Shown here one piece after another: positions 17,997 through 26,937 of a DNA stretch of 64,000 nt. The position numbers and the translations under genes were made by a program. Each line of letters begins with the position of its first letter. Position 1 is the first letter of the stretch. Below the pieces are notes generated by a model. That model did not search any database and was not told where the DNA came from. It worked only from the letters and a program-made list of their open reading frames with translations. The stretch covers positions 62,001 through 126,000 of the forward strand of contig NZ_QKNY01000001.1 of NCBI RefSeq assembly GCF_003605575.1, read 5' to 3'. This DNA is from Halonotius aquaticus. GTDB lineage: Archaea > Halobacteriota > Halobacteria > Halobacteriales > Haloferacaceae.

Positions 17997-18995
17997 ATGC
18001 AGCAGTATCTCGATCTCGTCGCCGACACGCTCGCCGGCGGCGGGCACAAGCCAAACCGCACCGGCGTCGACACCATCGCCTCCTTCAGTCAACAGTACAC
18101 CATCGATCTGCAGGAAGGGTTCCCACTGCTGACGACAAAGGATCTCTCCGGCTTTCGCTGGAACTCGCTGATCCACGAGTTCAAGTGGTATCTCTCCGGT
18201 GAGGAGCACATCCGCAATCTCCGCGAGGAAACCGGCATCTGGGATGCGTGGGCCGACGAGCAGGGCCGGCTTGACACCGCCTACGGCCGCTTCTGGCGGC
18301 GGTTTCCGGTTCCCGACGAGGGTCTCGACGGCGAGGCGTGGCCCGACGACGACCACCGCTGGCGAAACGACGACGGCACCTTCGACCAGATTCAGTACGT
18401 GATCGACACCCTGAAGGAGTCACCGAACTCCCGGCGGCTCGTCGTCTCGGCGTGGCACCCCGCAAACGCCGCGGTGAGCACGCTGCCGCCCTGCCATTAC
18501 ACCTTCGTGTTCAGCGTCCAGGGCGACCAACTGAACTGTCATCTCACACAGCGATCCGGCGATATCGCGCTGGGCGTCCCGTTTAACATCGCCGCCTACT
18601 CGCTGCTCACCCACGCCGTCGCCCAAGAAACTGGCTTCGAAGTCGGCGAGTTCGGCCACACCGTCGTCGACGCCCACATCTACTGCGGCACCGACGACCG
18701 CGGCGACTGGTACGCCGACAACCTCGACCGCCTCCAGGAGCGACTGGCCGCTGTCGACGACCCCGAGGAGTACCGCACCGTCCGCGACTGGCTCGAAACC
18801 GAAGCCCCCGACGAAACAGAAGACACCGATGGCTACGATCACGTCCCCGGACTCCTTACGCAACTGTCGCGTGAACCACGCGAGCGGCCGCGCATCGAAA
18901 TCGCAGACAAACCGCTCGACGAACTCGCGTTCGACGATATCGAACTAACTGACTACGATCCGGCCGACGGGATCAGCTTCGCGGTCGCGGAGTAA
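17997..18995 (+). CDS. thyA: thymidylate synthase (ThyA type)
   Basis: A 332-aa folate-dependent thymidylate synthase. The catalytic Cys166 is in TLPPCHYTF. The phosphate-binding RTG near the N-terminus (KPNRTGVDT), and QRSGDIALGVPFNIAAYSLL with the dUMP/folate contacts, are present. It converts dUMP to dTMP with methylene-tetrahydrofolate, producing dihydrofolate. folA lies 2 nt downstream and regenerates the cofactor, so the pair forms a functional operon. It carries an acidic insertion around residues 105-125, common in halophilic versions. Confidence 0.97.
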   Translation: MQQYLDLVADTLAGGGHKPNRTGVDTIASFSQQYTIDLQEGFPLLTTKDLSGFRWNSLIHEFKWYLSGEEHIRNLREETGIWDAWADEQGRLDTAYGRFWRRFPVPDEGLDGEAWPDDDHRWRNDDGTFDQIQYVIDTLKESPNSRRLVVSAWHPANAAVSTLPPCHYTFVFSVQGDQLNCHLTQRSGDIALGVPFNIAAYSLLTHAVAQETGFEVGEFGHTVVDAHIYCGTDDRGDWYADNLDRLQERLAAVDDPEEYRTVRDWLETEAPDETEDTDGYDHVPGLLTQLSREPRERPRIEIADKPLDELAFDDIELTDYDPADGISFAVAE

Positions 18996-18997
18996 CG

Positions 18998-19531
18998 ATG
19001 GCCGAGGAGACACCCGCTGCCGACAACGACGACCCACCCATCGCTCTGATCGCCGCCGTCGCCGCCAACGGCGTCATCGGCGATGACGGCGAGATGCCGT
19101 GGCATCTCCCTGCCGACCTCCAGCACTTCAAGGAGACAACGATGGGCAACCCGGTGATCATGGGTCGACGAACCTACGAGTCCATCGCCGCCCGGATCGA
19201 CGGCCCACTCCCGGGACGGCACAATATCGTGTTGAGTCGAAGCGAGCCCGACCTCGATGAGGGCGTCGTTGTCGCCGATTCGATCGATGCTGCTGTCGCC
19301 GAAGCCGAAGCTGTCTGTGCACTTGACGACGGTGCCGAACGGATCTTCGTGATCGGCGGGGCGACCGTCTACGAACAGTTCCTTGCTCGGGCCGACGAAC
19401 TGGTGTTGACTGAACTCGCCGACGCCTACGAGGGCGACACCGAGTTTCCCGAGTGGGACGACAGTGAGTGGGTTGCGGTCGACCGCGATGACCGCGAAGA
19501 CTTCGCGTTTGTCACGTATCGCCGACAGTAG
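18998..19531 (+). CDS. folA: dihydrofolate reductase
   Basis: A 177-aa DHFR. The core starts IALIAAVAANGVIGDDGEMPWHLPADLQHFKETT, followed by NPVIMGRRTYESI, the LPGR(H)NIVLSR segment and FVIGGATVYEQFL (NADPH site). It reduces dihydrofolate to tetrahydrofolate with NADPH. The first 14 residues are an acidic extension not seen in bacterial DHFR. It is 2 nt behind thyA, as expected for partners in dTMP synthesis. Haloarchaea may have several DHFR genes (hdrA/hdrB in Haloferax). Confidence 0.96.
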   Translation: MAEETPAADNDDPPIALIAAVAANGVIGDDGEMPWHLPADLQHFKETTMGNPVIMGRRTYESIAARIDGPLPGRHNIVLSRSEPDLDEGVVVADSIDAAVAEAEAVCALDDGAERIFVIGGATVYEQFLARADELVLTELADAYEGDTEFPEWDDSEWVAVDRDDREDFAFVTYRRQ

Positions 19532-19541
19532 GCGGATCCAG

Positions 19542-21089
19542 TCAGTCTTCAGTTCTGGTCGTTGTTCCGATCGGTTCGCTATCGCCGATCGAGCCGTTAG
19601 CAAACGGAATGCCGTTGGCGACGCCGGCCGGTCGCTGATCCTCGATCTCATCCCACTCGTCGGCGTCAGCAGCCGGGAATGAAAGCGTCACGACCGTTCC
19701 GCGCGGGGAGTTTGAGCTGATCGACAGCGAGCCGTCCATCCCGTCGACGATCCATTTGACCAACCAGAGGCCGAGGCCACTAATGTGTTCTAAGGGGGTC
19801 TCAGCCTCGTTGGTGATCGCCCGGCGCTCGCCTTCGGGGATGCCGGGCCCGTTGTCGCGGATCTCGACTTGCACGCGGTTGGTCTCGTGGCGGCGATCGA
19901 CCTCGACTTCGATCTCCGGACAGCTGTTGTCGTTGTGGACGATGGAGTTATCCAGCACGTTCCGAATCGCGGTTCGGATGAGCGTGTTGCCGATAATCGA
20001 TGTTTCGTCGATCCGCGAGCGGATGATAACGCTGGGATACTCGTCGTGGACGGCACTGATCTCCTCGCGGACGATCTGGGCGATGTTGATCTGGCGGAGC
20101 TGTCGGTCGACACCGTGGAGCTGTTGGTCGATCGTCCGCACCTTATCGCCGAGATTGACCAACGACAGTGCCTTCTGGCGGATCGTCTTGGCGTGGCCTG
20201 TCACCTGGTCATCGTCGGCCTGTAGCAACATATCGGCGTGGCCGACCACGACGTTCATGTCGTTGCGGAGGTCGTGGCGGAGGATGCGGTTCATCACCTG
20301 TCGGCGTTGCTCAAACTGGTGGCGGTCGGTCACATCGCGGGCGGTAACGATCAGCCCGTCGATGGCCGGCAGCGAGCCGTTTTCCCGCACCGCAACCTCA
20401 AACATCCGCCAGCCGTCGCCAGCCGTTTCCAACCGACAGTGGTGGATGCTCGCATCACCGGTTTCGTCTGCGACTTCCAGCGCCGTCTCAAGCGTCGATC
20501 GGTCGTCTGGATGGACGACATCGAGAAGGTTCTTTGAGACGGAGATCTCACTCGGCGATTTGGTTGTGGTCTCCGGTGGGCCACTGACGTACCGGACGGT
20601 GCCATCCGATCGAGCAACGATGACTGTATCCGATGTGTACCCCATCGCGGTCTTAAACTGCGATTCGATCCGGCGTTGGGCGCTGATCTCCTCGAATAAC
20701 AGCAACCGGTCGGCTGCGGCCGTCGCCATCGATTTTGCCTTGACAACAAAACAGCGGTCGAGATCACCCTGCGGGATGACCAGTTCCACACCGCCGGTAT
20801 GTGGCTGTAACGCTGGCTCAGTGTCGACCTCCCCTGGGTTGGGCGCTGGGGCTACCGTTGTCTCTGAAAGCGACTCGCCGGGCGATAGCTGCGCCAAATA
20901 CTCACCGAGCGGCAAGGCCTCGCTGGCGCGAACGCCGATGTCGTCGTCTCCGAGGCCAAGCTCGTTGCGAACCGTTTCGTTCGCCCGCTGAATCCGATCG
21001 TCGTCGTCGAGAACGACCACGCCGGCATCAATCGCCGAGAGGATCGCCGTCGTCAACTCATCGTCGGTGTGTTCCTCCGTCTGGCTCAT
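19542..21089 (-). CDS. soluble PAS-domain sensor histidine kinase
   Basis: A 515-aa protein without membrane segments. Two PAS-type sensor regions occupy about residues 10-60 (IDAGVVVLDDDDRIQRAN) and 140-260 (DGTVRYVSGP, ending TARDVTDRHQFEQRR). The dimerisation/phosphoacceptor region has His in RILRHDLRNDMNVVVGH near residue 270. The ATPase domain shows the N box (RNVLDNSIVHND), DNGPGIPEGER and GLGLWLVKWIVDGMDG. It should phosphorylate a response regulator, but none is adjacent. The stop converges with folA. A TATA-like ATATATAAT around 21194-21203 on the opposite reading may drive it. Confidence 0.92.
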   Translation of the reverse strand: MSQTEEHTDDELTTAILSAIDAGVVVLDDDDRIQRANETVRNELGLGDDDIGVRASEALPLGEYLAQLSPGESLSETTVAPAPNPGEVDTEPALQPHTGGVELVIPQGDLDRCFVVKAKSMATAAADRLLLFEEISAQRRIESQFKTAMGYTSDTVIVARSDGTVRYVSGPPETTTKSPSEISVSKNLLDVVHPDDRSTLETALEVADETGDASIHHCRLETAGDGWRMFEVAVRENGSLPAIDGLIVTARDVTDRHQFEQRRQVMNRILRHDLRNDMNVVVGHADMLLQADDDQVTGHAKTIRQKALSLVNLGDKVRTIDQQLHGVDRQLRQINIAQIVREEISAVHDEYPSVIIRSRIDETSIIGNTLIRTAIRNVLDNSIVHNDNSCPEIEVEVDRRHETNRVQVEIRDNGPGIPEGERRAITNEAETPLEHISGLGLWLVKWIVDGMDGSLSISSNSPRGTVVTLSFPAADADEWDEIEDQRPAGVANGIPFANGSIGDSEPIGTTTRTED

Positions 21090-21246
21090 CTGCTATCACA
21101 TCCGCTGGGATGCCAGGCGAACACCGATGAGAGAGCGGCCGGCGTGAGGAACATGGATCGGGTTGGTCTGTTGAGAACGGATACCACATGAACATATATA
21201 ATACACTCGGTCGCAGATATGAGCTGATGGACTGTTGACAGCCGTT

Positions 21247-21304
21247 CGAATCGCCGACCGATCACCGGCTGTCGGCCTCGTCAGTGCTGTCCGAATCGCC
21301 GACC
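21247..21304. repeat. 13-bp direct repeat between kinase genes
   Basis: CGAATCGCCGACC occurs at 21247-21259 and 21292-21304, 45 bp apart, in the 264-bp gap between the histidine kinase and the RIO-like kinase. It lies just upstream of the TATA-like box at 21323. Confidence 0.5.
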
Positions 21305-21322
21305 ACACCCACGAGCCGGATG

Positions 21323-21330
21323 TTTATATC
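21323..21330 (+). promoter_or_regulatory. TATA-like box of RIO-like kinase gene
   Basis: TTTATATC lies 24-31 nt upstream of the GTG at 21354, supporting that GTG as a leaderless start. Confidence 0.5.
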
Positions 21331-21353
21331 CGCTCGCGTCATCACCTCCGGTA

Positions 21354-22157
21354 GTGTCCCTCCGCCGATTCGTTCGCGGCCAACCCAGTTGGTCGACGAT
21401 CGAAACCGTTGTTCGCTCGGTCGTCGAGCGATACGACCGCGCGCCGGCCCACGTGCGGTTTCTGGATGCCGACAACTGGCTGTCGACGCCGGTCGTCATC
21501 GACGACGCGCTGTTTGTCAAGGTGATCAGCCAGCAGAACACCCTCGTCCACGCGCTGTTTACGACCGGGCGAAATCTTGGCGCGGTCGCCAGCGGCACCG
21601 CCGGCTTCTTTGAATCCTTCCAGTCGCCGGCCGAGATGGCGCGGCACGAACTTGAGGCCACCCAGAAGATGCGTGAATTGGGGCTCAACACCCCGGAGCC
21701 GATCGAAGCCTTCGAGGCTGAGGGCTACGGGGTCGTTGTCTTTGAGTATCTCCCTGCATTCCGCTCGCTAGACGCCCTTGATCCCGAGACTGAATCGTGG
21801 GTCGCCGAGGAGCTGTTTGCCGCACTCCGAACTCTCCACGACGCTGGGTTGGCCCACGGTGATCTCCGAGCGGAAAACGTGCTGTTGCTCGATGACGAAC
21901 TCTACTTTATTGATGCGACAAGCGTCGACGGCGACGCCCAAGAGGGCATTCGGTCGTATGACCTCGCCTGCGCGTTGGCCGCCGTTGAACCGATCCTTGG
22001 AACGCGGGCGACGGTCGCGGCCGCCGACGCCTCGTACCCAACGGCTGATCTCCTTGCGGCTGCGGACTTTCTGCATTTTGTCCAACTCCGACCGGATCAC
22101 GACTTTGGGGCTGCCGGGCTCAGAAGCGAGATCGAACACCGCGCGGCCACTGAGTAG
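21354..22157 (+). CDS. RIO/Bud32-like protein kinase
   Basis: A 267-aa kinase-fold protein starting at GTG. The catalytic loop is AHGDLRAENVLL (HGD-x4-N) near residue 170, and the metal-binding Asp is in YFIDATSV. An N-lobe with ALFVKVISQQ (candidate VAIK-like lysine) and an ARHELEATQKMRELGL helix (candidate Glu) precede it. The short C-lobe resembles Bud32 and RIO kinases. Haloarchaea carry their KEOPS Bud32 fused to Kae1, so this is a separate kinase. The substrate is unknown. The start is supported by the TATA-like box at 21323. Confidence 0.8.
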   Translation: MSLRRFVRGQPSWSTIETVVRSVVERYDRAPAHVRFLDADNWLSTPVVIDDALFVKVISQQNTLVHALFTTGRNLGAVASGTAGFFESFQSPAEMARHELEATQKMRELGLNTPEPIEAFEAEGYGVVVFEYLPAFRSLDALDPETESWVAEELFAALRTLHDAGLAHGDLRAENVLLLDDELYFIDATSVDGDAQEGIRSYDLACALAAVEPILGTRATVAAADASYPTADLLAAADFLHFVQLRPDHDFGAAGLRSEIEHRAATE

Positions 22158-22158
22158 C

Positions 22159-22812
22159 TTATCCTCGCAGCAAATTCATTACTTCGTCGGCGACAGCCGG
22201 TTCGACGGCCACAAGATACCGATCGCCCGCTGTCAGCGTCGTCTCCGAACGGGCGACCCGGTCGCCCTCGCCGTCGGAGATAACGAGCGTGCCATCGGGG
22301 AACCGCACCTCGGATAGCTGCTTGCCGGCTGCCGGTGCCTCCTCAGCGATGCGAATCAGCATGATATCGAGGGTTGCGGTGACATCCGCGAGCGTTTGGA
22401 CATCGCTGCCGATGATCTCGTTGGCAGCCGTTCTCGCGCCGGCTCGCTCCGGAAAAACGAGGGCATCGACAAAGCGCGTGTAGGATTCGCCGGCCGCTCG
22501 ATCAATGCGGGCGACTGTGCGGATCGACGGCGACAGCTCCGCAGCGGCCAAACAAACCGCAAGATTCAGCCCGGTCTCGCCGGTGAGGGCGGCGATCACA
22601 TCGGCGTCTTCGACCCCTGCCTGTTCGATGATGTTCGGGTTTGTCGCATCGCCGGCGATGACGGTTGCCACCCATTCGTCGGCGATGGAGTTGATAACGG
22701 CTTCCTCGCGTTCGATAATCGTCACGTCGTGCCCGCGATCAGCCAGTATCTCGGCTGTCTGAAAGCCGACACGACCTCCGCCGGCGATGATGACATCACG
22801 CGTCGTGGTCAT
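22159..22812 (-). CDS. TrkA-type NAD-binding transport regulator
   Basis: A 217-aa protein with an RCK/TrkA-N Rossmann domain (IIAGGGRVGFQTAEILADRGHDVTIIE with GxGxxG, residues about 8-34; VIAGDATNPNIIEQAG) and a TrkA-C domain (residues about 145-217, DGTLVISDGEGDRVAR). Such proteins bind NAD(H) or nucleotides and gate transporters. It overlaps the APC permease by ATGA (22809-22812), so it probably regulates that permease rather than a potassium channel. Confidence 0.9.
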   Translation of the reverse strand: MTTTRDVIIAGGGRVGFQTAEILADRGHDVTIIEREEAVINSIADEWVATVIAGDATNPNIIEQAGVEDADVIAALTGETGLNLAVCLAAAELSPSIRTVARIDRAAGESYTRFVDALVFPERAGARTAANEIIGSDVQTLADVTATLDIMLIRIAEEAPAAGKQLSEVRFPDGTLVISDGEGDRVARSETTLTAGDRYLVAVEPAVADEVMNLLRG

Positions 22813-24263
22813 AGGTCAGCCTCACTGTCCGACGCCATTGTCTTGTCGGTCTCTGCGTCGGGCTCAGACTCGCTTCCAACCCGCTTCAATCCGAGATAGG
22901 CAACACCGCCGAGGGCGATCCAGCCGACGCTGAGGACGATCGCCAGCGGATCGGTTCGGAACAGATACTCGACAAGGACGACGGTCAACAGTAGATTCAA
23001 CGCAATTCCGATCAGCGGCGGGGCCGGATAAAACGGCATCTTGTAGGGCCGATTCATCGCCGGACGCTCACGTCGGAGCCGAATCACGGCGACATTGACG
23101 ATCACGAACGACAACAGGAAGAATAGACTCGACATGTTGCCCGCACTCTGGGTTGGTAAGGCGACCGAGCCAAGCATGACGACCGCGCTGGCGAGAATGG
23201 CAACAAACGGCGTCCCGTAGCGGTGGTGTAGCCGACCGAACGAGGGCAGCAGTTGGCCCTCCCGCCCCATCGAGAAGGCGACCCGCGAAGAGGCGATAAC
23301 GACCGCGTTGAGCGCGGTCAACGTCGAGAAAACCGCCCCAAAGACGATCAGCGCGCCGCCGTTTTGGATGATCGGAAGGCCGGTCGGCATGAACGATGTG
23401 GCTGCCGTTGCGATCCCGGCCTCGCCGGCATTGGCCAAGCCGTCGGCCCCGAGGGTGCCGACAGCAACGGTTACCACCGCGAGATAGACGATCACGGTCG
23501 CGATCAGACTCAGGAAGATCGCCTTTGGGATGTTTTCTCGTGGATTTTTGACTTCCTCCGTAACCGTGGTGATGAGATCATACCCCTCGAAGGCGATGAA
23601 GGTCAGCCCCATCGCCGGTAAGATTGCGGCCGCACCACCGTTCGACGGGAACAGCGGCTGAAACTCCGCGCCCGAAAACATCGGCGAACTCAGCCCGAAC
23701 AGGACGAACACCACGAGAATGCTTACCTTGATAATCGTGAAGATCGTTTCGGCACTCCCGCTTGCAGCCGTCGAGACGGCGTTGAGCGCGACCAAGGCGA
23801 GAACGGCGACAAACGCCAGCAAAAACGCGAGCGGAACCGACAGATCGATCAGTGGGATGGCGATCGCACCGACCTCTCCTGGTGGGGCGACGAGCCCATA
23901 GACGTGCAACAACTCCAGAAAGTTCGGCGCAAAGCCCAGCGCGTAGAGTGCGCCGGCGATCATGTAGGCGAACCATAACATCCAGCCCATGATGAACGAC
24001 GCGAAGTCATCGAAGATCTCTCGGACGAAGGCGTAGCCGCCACCGCTTTTCGGGATCGATGCGGCGAGTTCGGCATACGACAGCCCGGTAAACGCTGTGA
24101 CCGCGCCGTTGAGCGCGAAGACGATGATCGCGGCGGGGCCGGCAATCTCAGCAGCCAACCCCGTCAGCACAAAGATCCCGGCGCCGATCATCGCCCCCAT
24201 GCCGATCATCGTCGCATCGAGCAGGCCGAGTTCGGCATTCGGCGAGCGGTTTTGATTGCTCAC
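22809..24263 (-). CDS. APC-family amino acid/cation permease
   Basis: From the GTG at 24263 the protein has 484 residues and about 12 membrane segments. The first segment has the APC substrate-binding loop MIGAGIFVLTG, and FEGYDLITTVTEEVKNPRENIPKAI is the consensus amphipathic region. Transport of amino acids or related amines by proton symport is inferred; the substrate cannot be read. GTG is preferred because AGGAG lies 9 nt before it and the family alignment starts there, though the frame is open to 24332. The C-terminal tail is acidic. Confidence 0.88.
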   Translation of the reverse strand: MSNQNRSPNAELGLLDATMIGMGAMIGAGIFVLTGLAAEIAGPAAIIVFALNGAVTAFTGLSYAELAASIPKSGGGYAFVREIFDDFASFIMGWMLWFAYMIAGALYALGFAPNFLELLHVYGLVAPPGEVGAIAIPLIDLSVPLAFLLAFVAVLALVALNAVSTAASGSAETIFTIIKVSILVVFVLFGLSSPMFSGAEFQPLFPSNGGAAAILPAMGLTFIAFEGYDLITTVTEEVKNPRENIPKAIFLSLIATVIVYLAVVTVAVGTLGADGLANAGEAGIATAATSFMPTGLPIIQNGGALIVFGAVFSTLTALNAVVIASSRVAFSMGREGQLLPSFGRLHHRYGTPFVAILASAVVMLGSVALPTQSAGNMSSLFFLLSFVIVNVAVIRLRRERPAMNRPYKMPFYPAPPLIGIALNLLLTVVLVEYLFRTDPLAIVLSVGWIALGGVAYLGLKRVGSESEPDAETDKTMASDSEADL

Positions 24264-24381
24264 TGCGCCCAACTCCTGTCGGATGAGACTGTAACGAGGG
24301 GCACCGTACGGGCTACTGGCGGCGAGTTCCAAAAGAAGCTATCGGTGCTCGCCCGAAAGTTGGACGATTTGACACGCTCGG

Positions 24382-24831
24382 TTACTCGGCTGTCGATGGC
24401 ACCGCATCCAGTTCAGCGAGAGCGGAGTCGATCACCGCCGCTTCAACGAGAGCCCGCGTTTCGGTCATCGGATCGTCGGCATCGGCCAACACCTCGCGGC
24501 TGCGCTCCAACAGGCGGGTTTCCATCTCGGCGTGGTCGACGGCTTCCTTCGTCTCGGTGAGCATGGCCTCAAAATCCTCTCGGAGGTCGAAGGAGGCGTA
24601 GGCAACATTGCACCGCGACAGTGGGTGATGATCCATCTCCAAGGCGAGATCACGAACCAACTCCCAGTCGTCGGCACAAAACTGGAGGGTCACCGGGGTG
24701 ACGATGTCCTGCCAGGCGATCGGCCCGCTGTTTTCCATCAGCGTCACCGCCCGCGGCGGGACTTCGATCCGCCGGTCGGTTTTCGCGCTCCCACAGAGAC
24801 AACACGGGGTGTCGGTGCGCCCGGTAAACAT
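24382..24831 (-). CDS. conserved hypothetical protein with N-terminal Cys cluster
   Basis: From the ATG at 24831 the product has 149 residues. It opens MFTGRTDTPCCLCGS, where Cys10/Cys11/Cys13 may be half of a metal site; a later Cys sits in LQFCADDWELV. The rest is helical and acidic (TETKEAVDHAEMETRLLERSREVL). I do not recognise a function. It is divergent from the methyltransferase at 24939. The open frame reaches 25050, but that extension overlaps the divergent gene and looks non-coding. Confidence 0.7.
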   Translation of the reverse strand: MFTGRTDTPCCLCGSAKTDRRIEVPPRAVTLMENSGPIAWQDIVTPVTLQFCADDWELVRDLALEMDHHPLSRCNVAYASFDLREDFEAMLTETKEAVDHAEMETRLLERSREVLADADDPMTETRALVEAAVIDSALAELDAVPSTAE

Positions 24832-24938
24832 ACCTGTTGTAGGAAGGCGAGAGATATGGAAGTTCCGACGATGCGTGTCGGAACACGCAACGACGGTCGC
24901 CACGAAGTATAAACAGGCTGTCGACAATGATGTGATGA

Positions 24939-25718
24939 ATGACTGACTCGGAATCGACAGTGACCAACAAATGGGACGGTCGCAAATACGATGCCACCTG
25001 TGAGTTCGTCCACGACGCCGCGAGCGACCTGGTTGACGTGCTTGATCCAAAACCTACTGAGCGCGTGCTTGATGTCGGATGCGGGACGGGACACTTGACC
25101 GACGCGATCCGTGAGCGTGGGGCGACCGCCGTCGGCGTCGACGCCGCCGAGTCGATGATCGCCGAGGCCCGCGCGCAGTACCCAGATTGCGAATTTGTGC
25201 ATGCTGACGCCCGAACCTACGCGCCCGACCGGACGTTTGACGCGGTGTTCTCGAATGCAGCACTCCACTGGATTCCGGAGACCGATCAGGACACGCTACT
25301 CCAAACCATCGCCGACACGTTAGCGCCAACCGGTCGATTCGTCGCTGAGTGCGGCGGTGTCGGCAACGTTGCAGCGATTACAAACGCCGTCGAAGCCGCT
25401 CTTGCTGACCGTGGCTACGAGATCACACATCCATGGTATTTCCCGAGCGTCGGCGAGTACGCCAGCCGGCTCGAAACACACGGCTTCGAGGTGCGGAGGG
25501 CGGAACTCTTTGACCGGCCAACGACGCTGGAACACGGTGAAAGGGGGCTTCGAGAGTGGCTGGGTACCTTCGGCGATCACTTCTTTGGGCCACTCTCTCC
25601 GGCGGAGCAGGACGCTGTTCTCACGGATATCGAGGCCACGCTTCGGGATGACCTGTTCCATGATGGATCGTGGATCGCCGACTATCGGCGACTTCGATTC
25701 ATTGCTGTTAGAGAGTAA
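24939..25718 (+). CDS. class I SAM-dependent methyltransferase
   Basis: A 259-aa methyltransferase resembling trans-aconitate 2-methyltransferase. Motif I is VLDVGCGTGHLTDAI (residues about 44-58), the acidic end of beta-2 is VGVDAAESM, motif II FDAVFSNAALHWI, and the post-I region gives FVHADARTYA. The HWIPETD segment is characteristic of Tam-like enzymes. The methyl acceptor is unknown. It stands alone. Confidence 0.85.
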   Translation: MTDSESTVTNKWDGRKYDATCEFVHDAASDLVDVLDPKPTERVLDVGCGTGHLTDAIRERGATAVGVDAAESMIAEARAQYPDCEFVHADARTYAPDRTFDAVFSNAALHWIPETDQDTLLQTIADTLAPTGRFVAECGGVGNVAAITNAVEAALADRGYEITHPWYFPSVGEYASRLETHGFEVRRAELFDRPTTLEHGERGLREWLGTFGDHFFGPLSPAEQDAVLTDIEATLRDDLFHDGSWIADYRRLRFIAVRE

Positions 25719-25745
25719 GGGACAGTCGGCCGTGCTGCGCCACTA

Positions 25746-26513
25746 TCACTGCTCGGCGACCGAGAGATGCTGGTGCCACGATGGATCGACATCAGGAACA
25801 ACGATCTCCATCGGCAATCCAGCCTCATCGGTCGGTGGCTTGCCCGGAATCGATGTGAGCGCGTGCTGGCCGGCGGCAACCAACACCAGCGCGTCGATGA
25901 TGTCGTCGCGGGCGAGATGTTTGCGGTAGTGCTCGTCAAGGGCGGTCTCATAACAGTCGCGCCAGCCATCGAGTTCGGAATCAAGGACGCCGAACCGCGC
26001 GGCCCGTCCGCTCGCTGTCGATTTTGGCTGGGCGATCGGGTACCAATCGTTGAGTGCGGCGAAACAGCATTCGGGGTGGCTTTCGCGAATGTCGGGGGTG
26101 GGGTGCGCCTCGCGGAGCACCGTATCCACCGCGGCAATCTTTGGGGTGATATTCCACGCCTGCTTGGAGAGCCCAGAGCCAAGCCGCTCGCGCTGCAGCG
26201 TGTTCGCGTGGTCGTACTCAGCCGCGTCGCCCTCGCGTTGCACGTAGTCGACAACCGCCCGACACGGAACGGGAAACACCGAACTACTGCGTGCCCCAAG
26301 TCGCTGTCGGGCCACGCTGTCGCAGGCTCGTGGCTCGCTGTCGGGAAGCCCGATCGGCATGTCGATAAGGAACGTGTCAGCAGCAGCGTGGTCGTCGACA
26401 ACGGCTTCAATCGACTCATATCGTCCGCTGTGGAGGGTTTCGTCGCCACCGGTTGTCCACACTGCAATCCAACCGCCGGCACAGCCATCGACACCGACCA
26501 CAGATCCAGTCAC
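25746..26513 (-). CDS. DUF429 family protein (RNase H-like fold)
   Basis: A 255-aa protein beginning, after the GTG at 26513, with TGSVVGVDGCAGGWIAVW. The GVDGcxxGW motif, FLIDMPIGLPD, RxxxSSVFPVPCRAV and ESHPECCFAAL are hallmarks of DUF429, predicted RNase H-like nucleases. ARDDIIDALVLVAAGQ near the end supplies the last acidic residues. Other starts are possible: GTG at 26501 or TTG at 26540. It is divergent from the cupin gene. Function is unproven for the family. Confidence 0.82.
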   Translation of the reverse strand: MTGSVVGVDGCAGGWIAVWTTGGDETLHSGRYESIEAVVDDHAAADTFLIDMPIGLPDSEPRACDSVARQRLGARSSSVFPVPCRAVVDYVQREGDAAEYDHANTLQRERLGSGLSKQAWNITPKIAAVDTVLREAHPTPDIRESHPECCFAALNDWYPIAQPKSTASGRAARFGVLDSELDGWRDCYETALDEHYRKHLARDDIIDALVLVAAGQHALTSIPGKPPTDEAGLPMEIVVPDVDPSWHQHLSVAEQ

Positions 26514-26614
26514 ACAGCGTGTTACCGGCCCCGAACGCAAGGGGATACCGGTTGGGAACGATCGTCTGCCACCCGCCGAAGAGTACTTTCCCGTCAGCGA
26601 CGAAGATCGGGGCG

Positions 26615-26935
26615 ATGTCCTACACCAAAGTCGACTATGCGGATGTCGAGCCGGTCGGTGGTGGCCTCCACTTCCTGCGTGAGCCGCTGGACTGCGACCA
26701 GCTTGGGATCTCCGTGCTCGATTGTGAGCCGAACTGGAGCGGCAAGCCGCACAATCATGCCGACGAGCAACAGGAGGAAGTGTACATCCTTGTCGAGGGT
26801 ACAGCGACGATCACCATCGACGGCGACGATATTCCACTAGCGGCTGGCGAGGCGATCCGCGTTGCCGCCGACAGCGACCGGCAGATCCACACCGGCGACG
26901 CGCCCAGCCAGTTTGTTATCGCTGGCGCGCCGTAG
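26615..26935 (+). CDS. cupin-domain protein
   Basis: From the ATG at 26615 the protein has 106 residues forming one small cupin barrel. Metal-binding positions are in KPHNHADEQQEEVYILVEG (motif 1, H-x-H...E) and IHTGDAPSQFVI (motif 2, weak). It may bind a metal or small molecule; no reaction can be assigned. It ends 2 nt before the flavin-reductase-like gene, so cotranscription is likely. Confidence 0.82.
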   Translation: MSYTKVDYADVEPVGGGLHFLREPLDCDQLGISVLDCEPNWSGKPHNHADEQQEEVYILVEGTATITIDGDDIPLAAGEAIRVAADSDRQIHTGDAPSQFVIAGAP

Positions 26936-26937
26936 CG

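Noticed and set aside
19756..20991. 411-codon plus-strand open frame
   Set aside because: Antisense to the histidine kinase; Ser/Arg-rich and not halophile-like.
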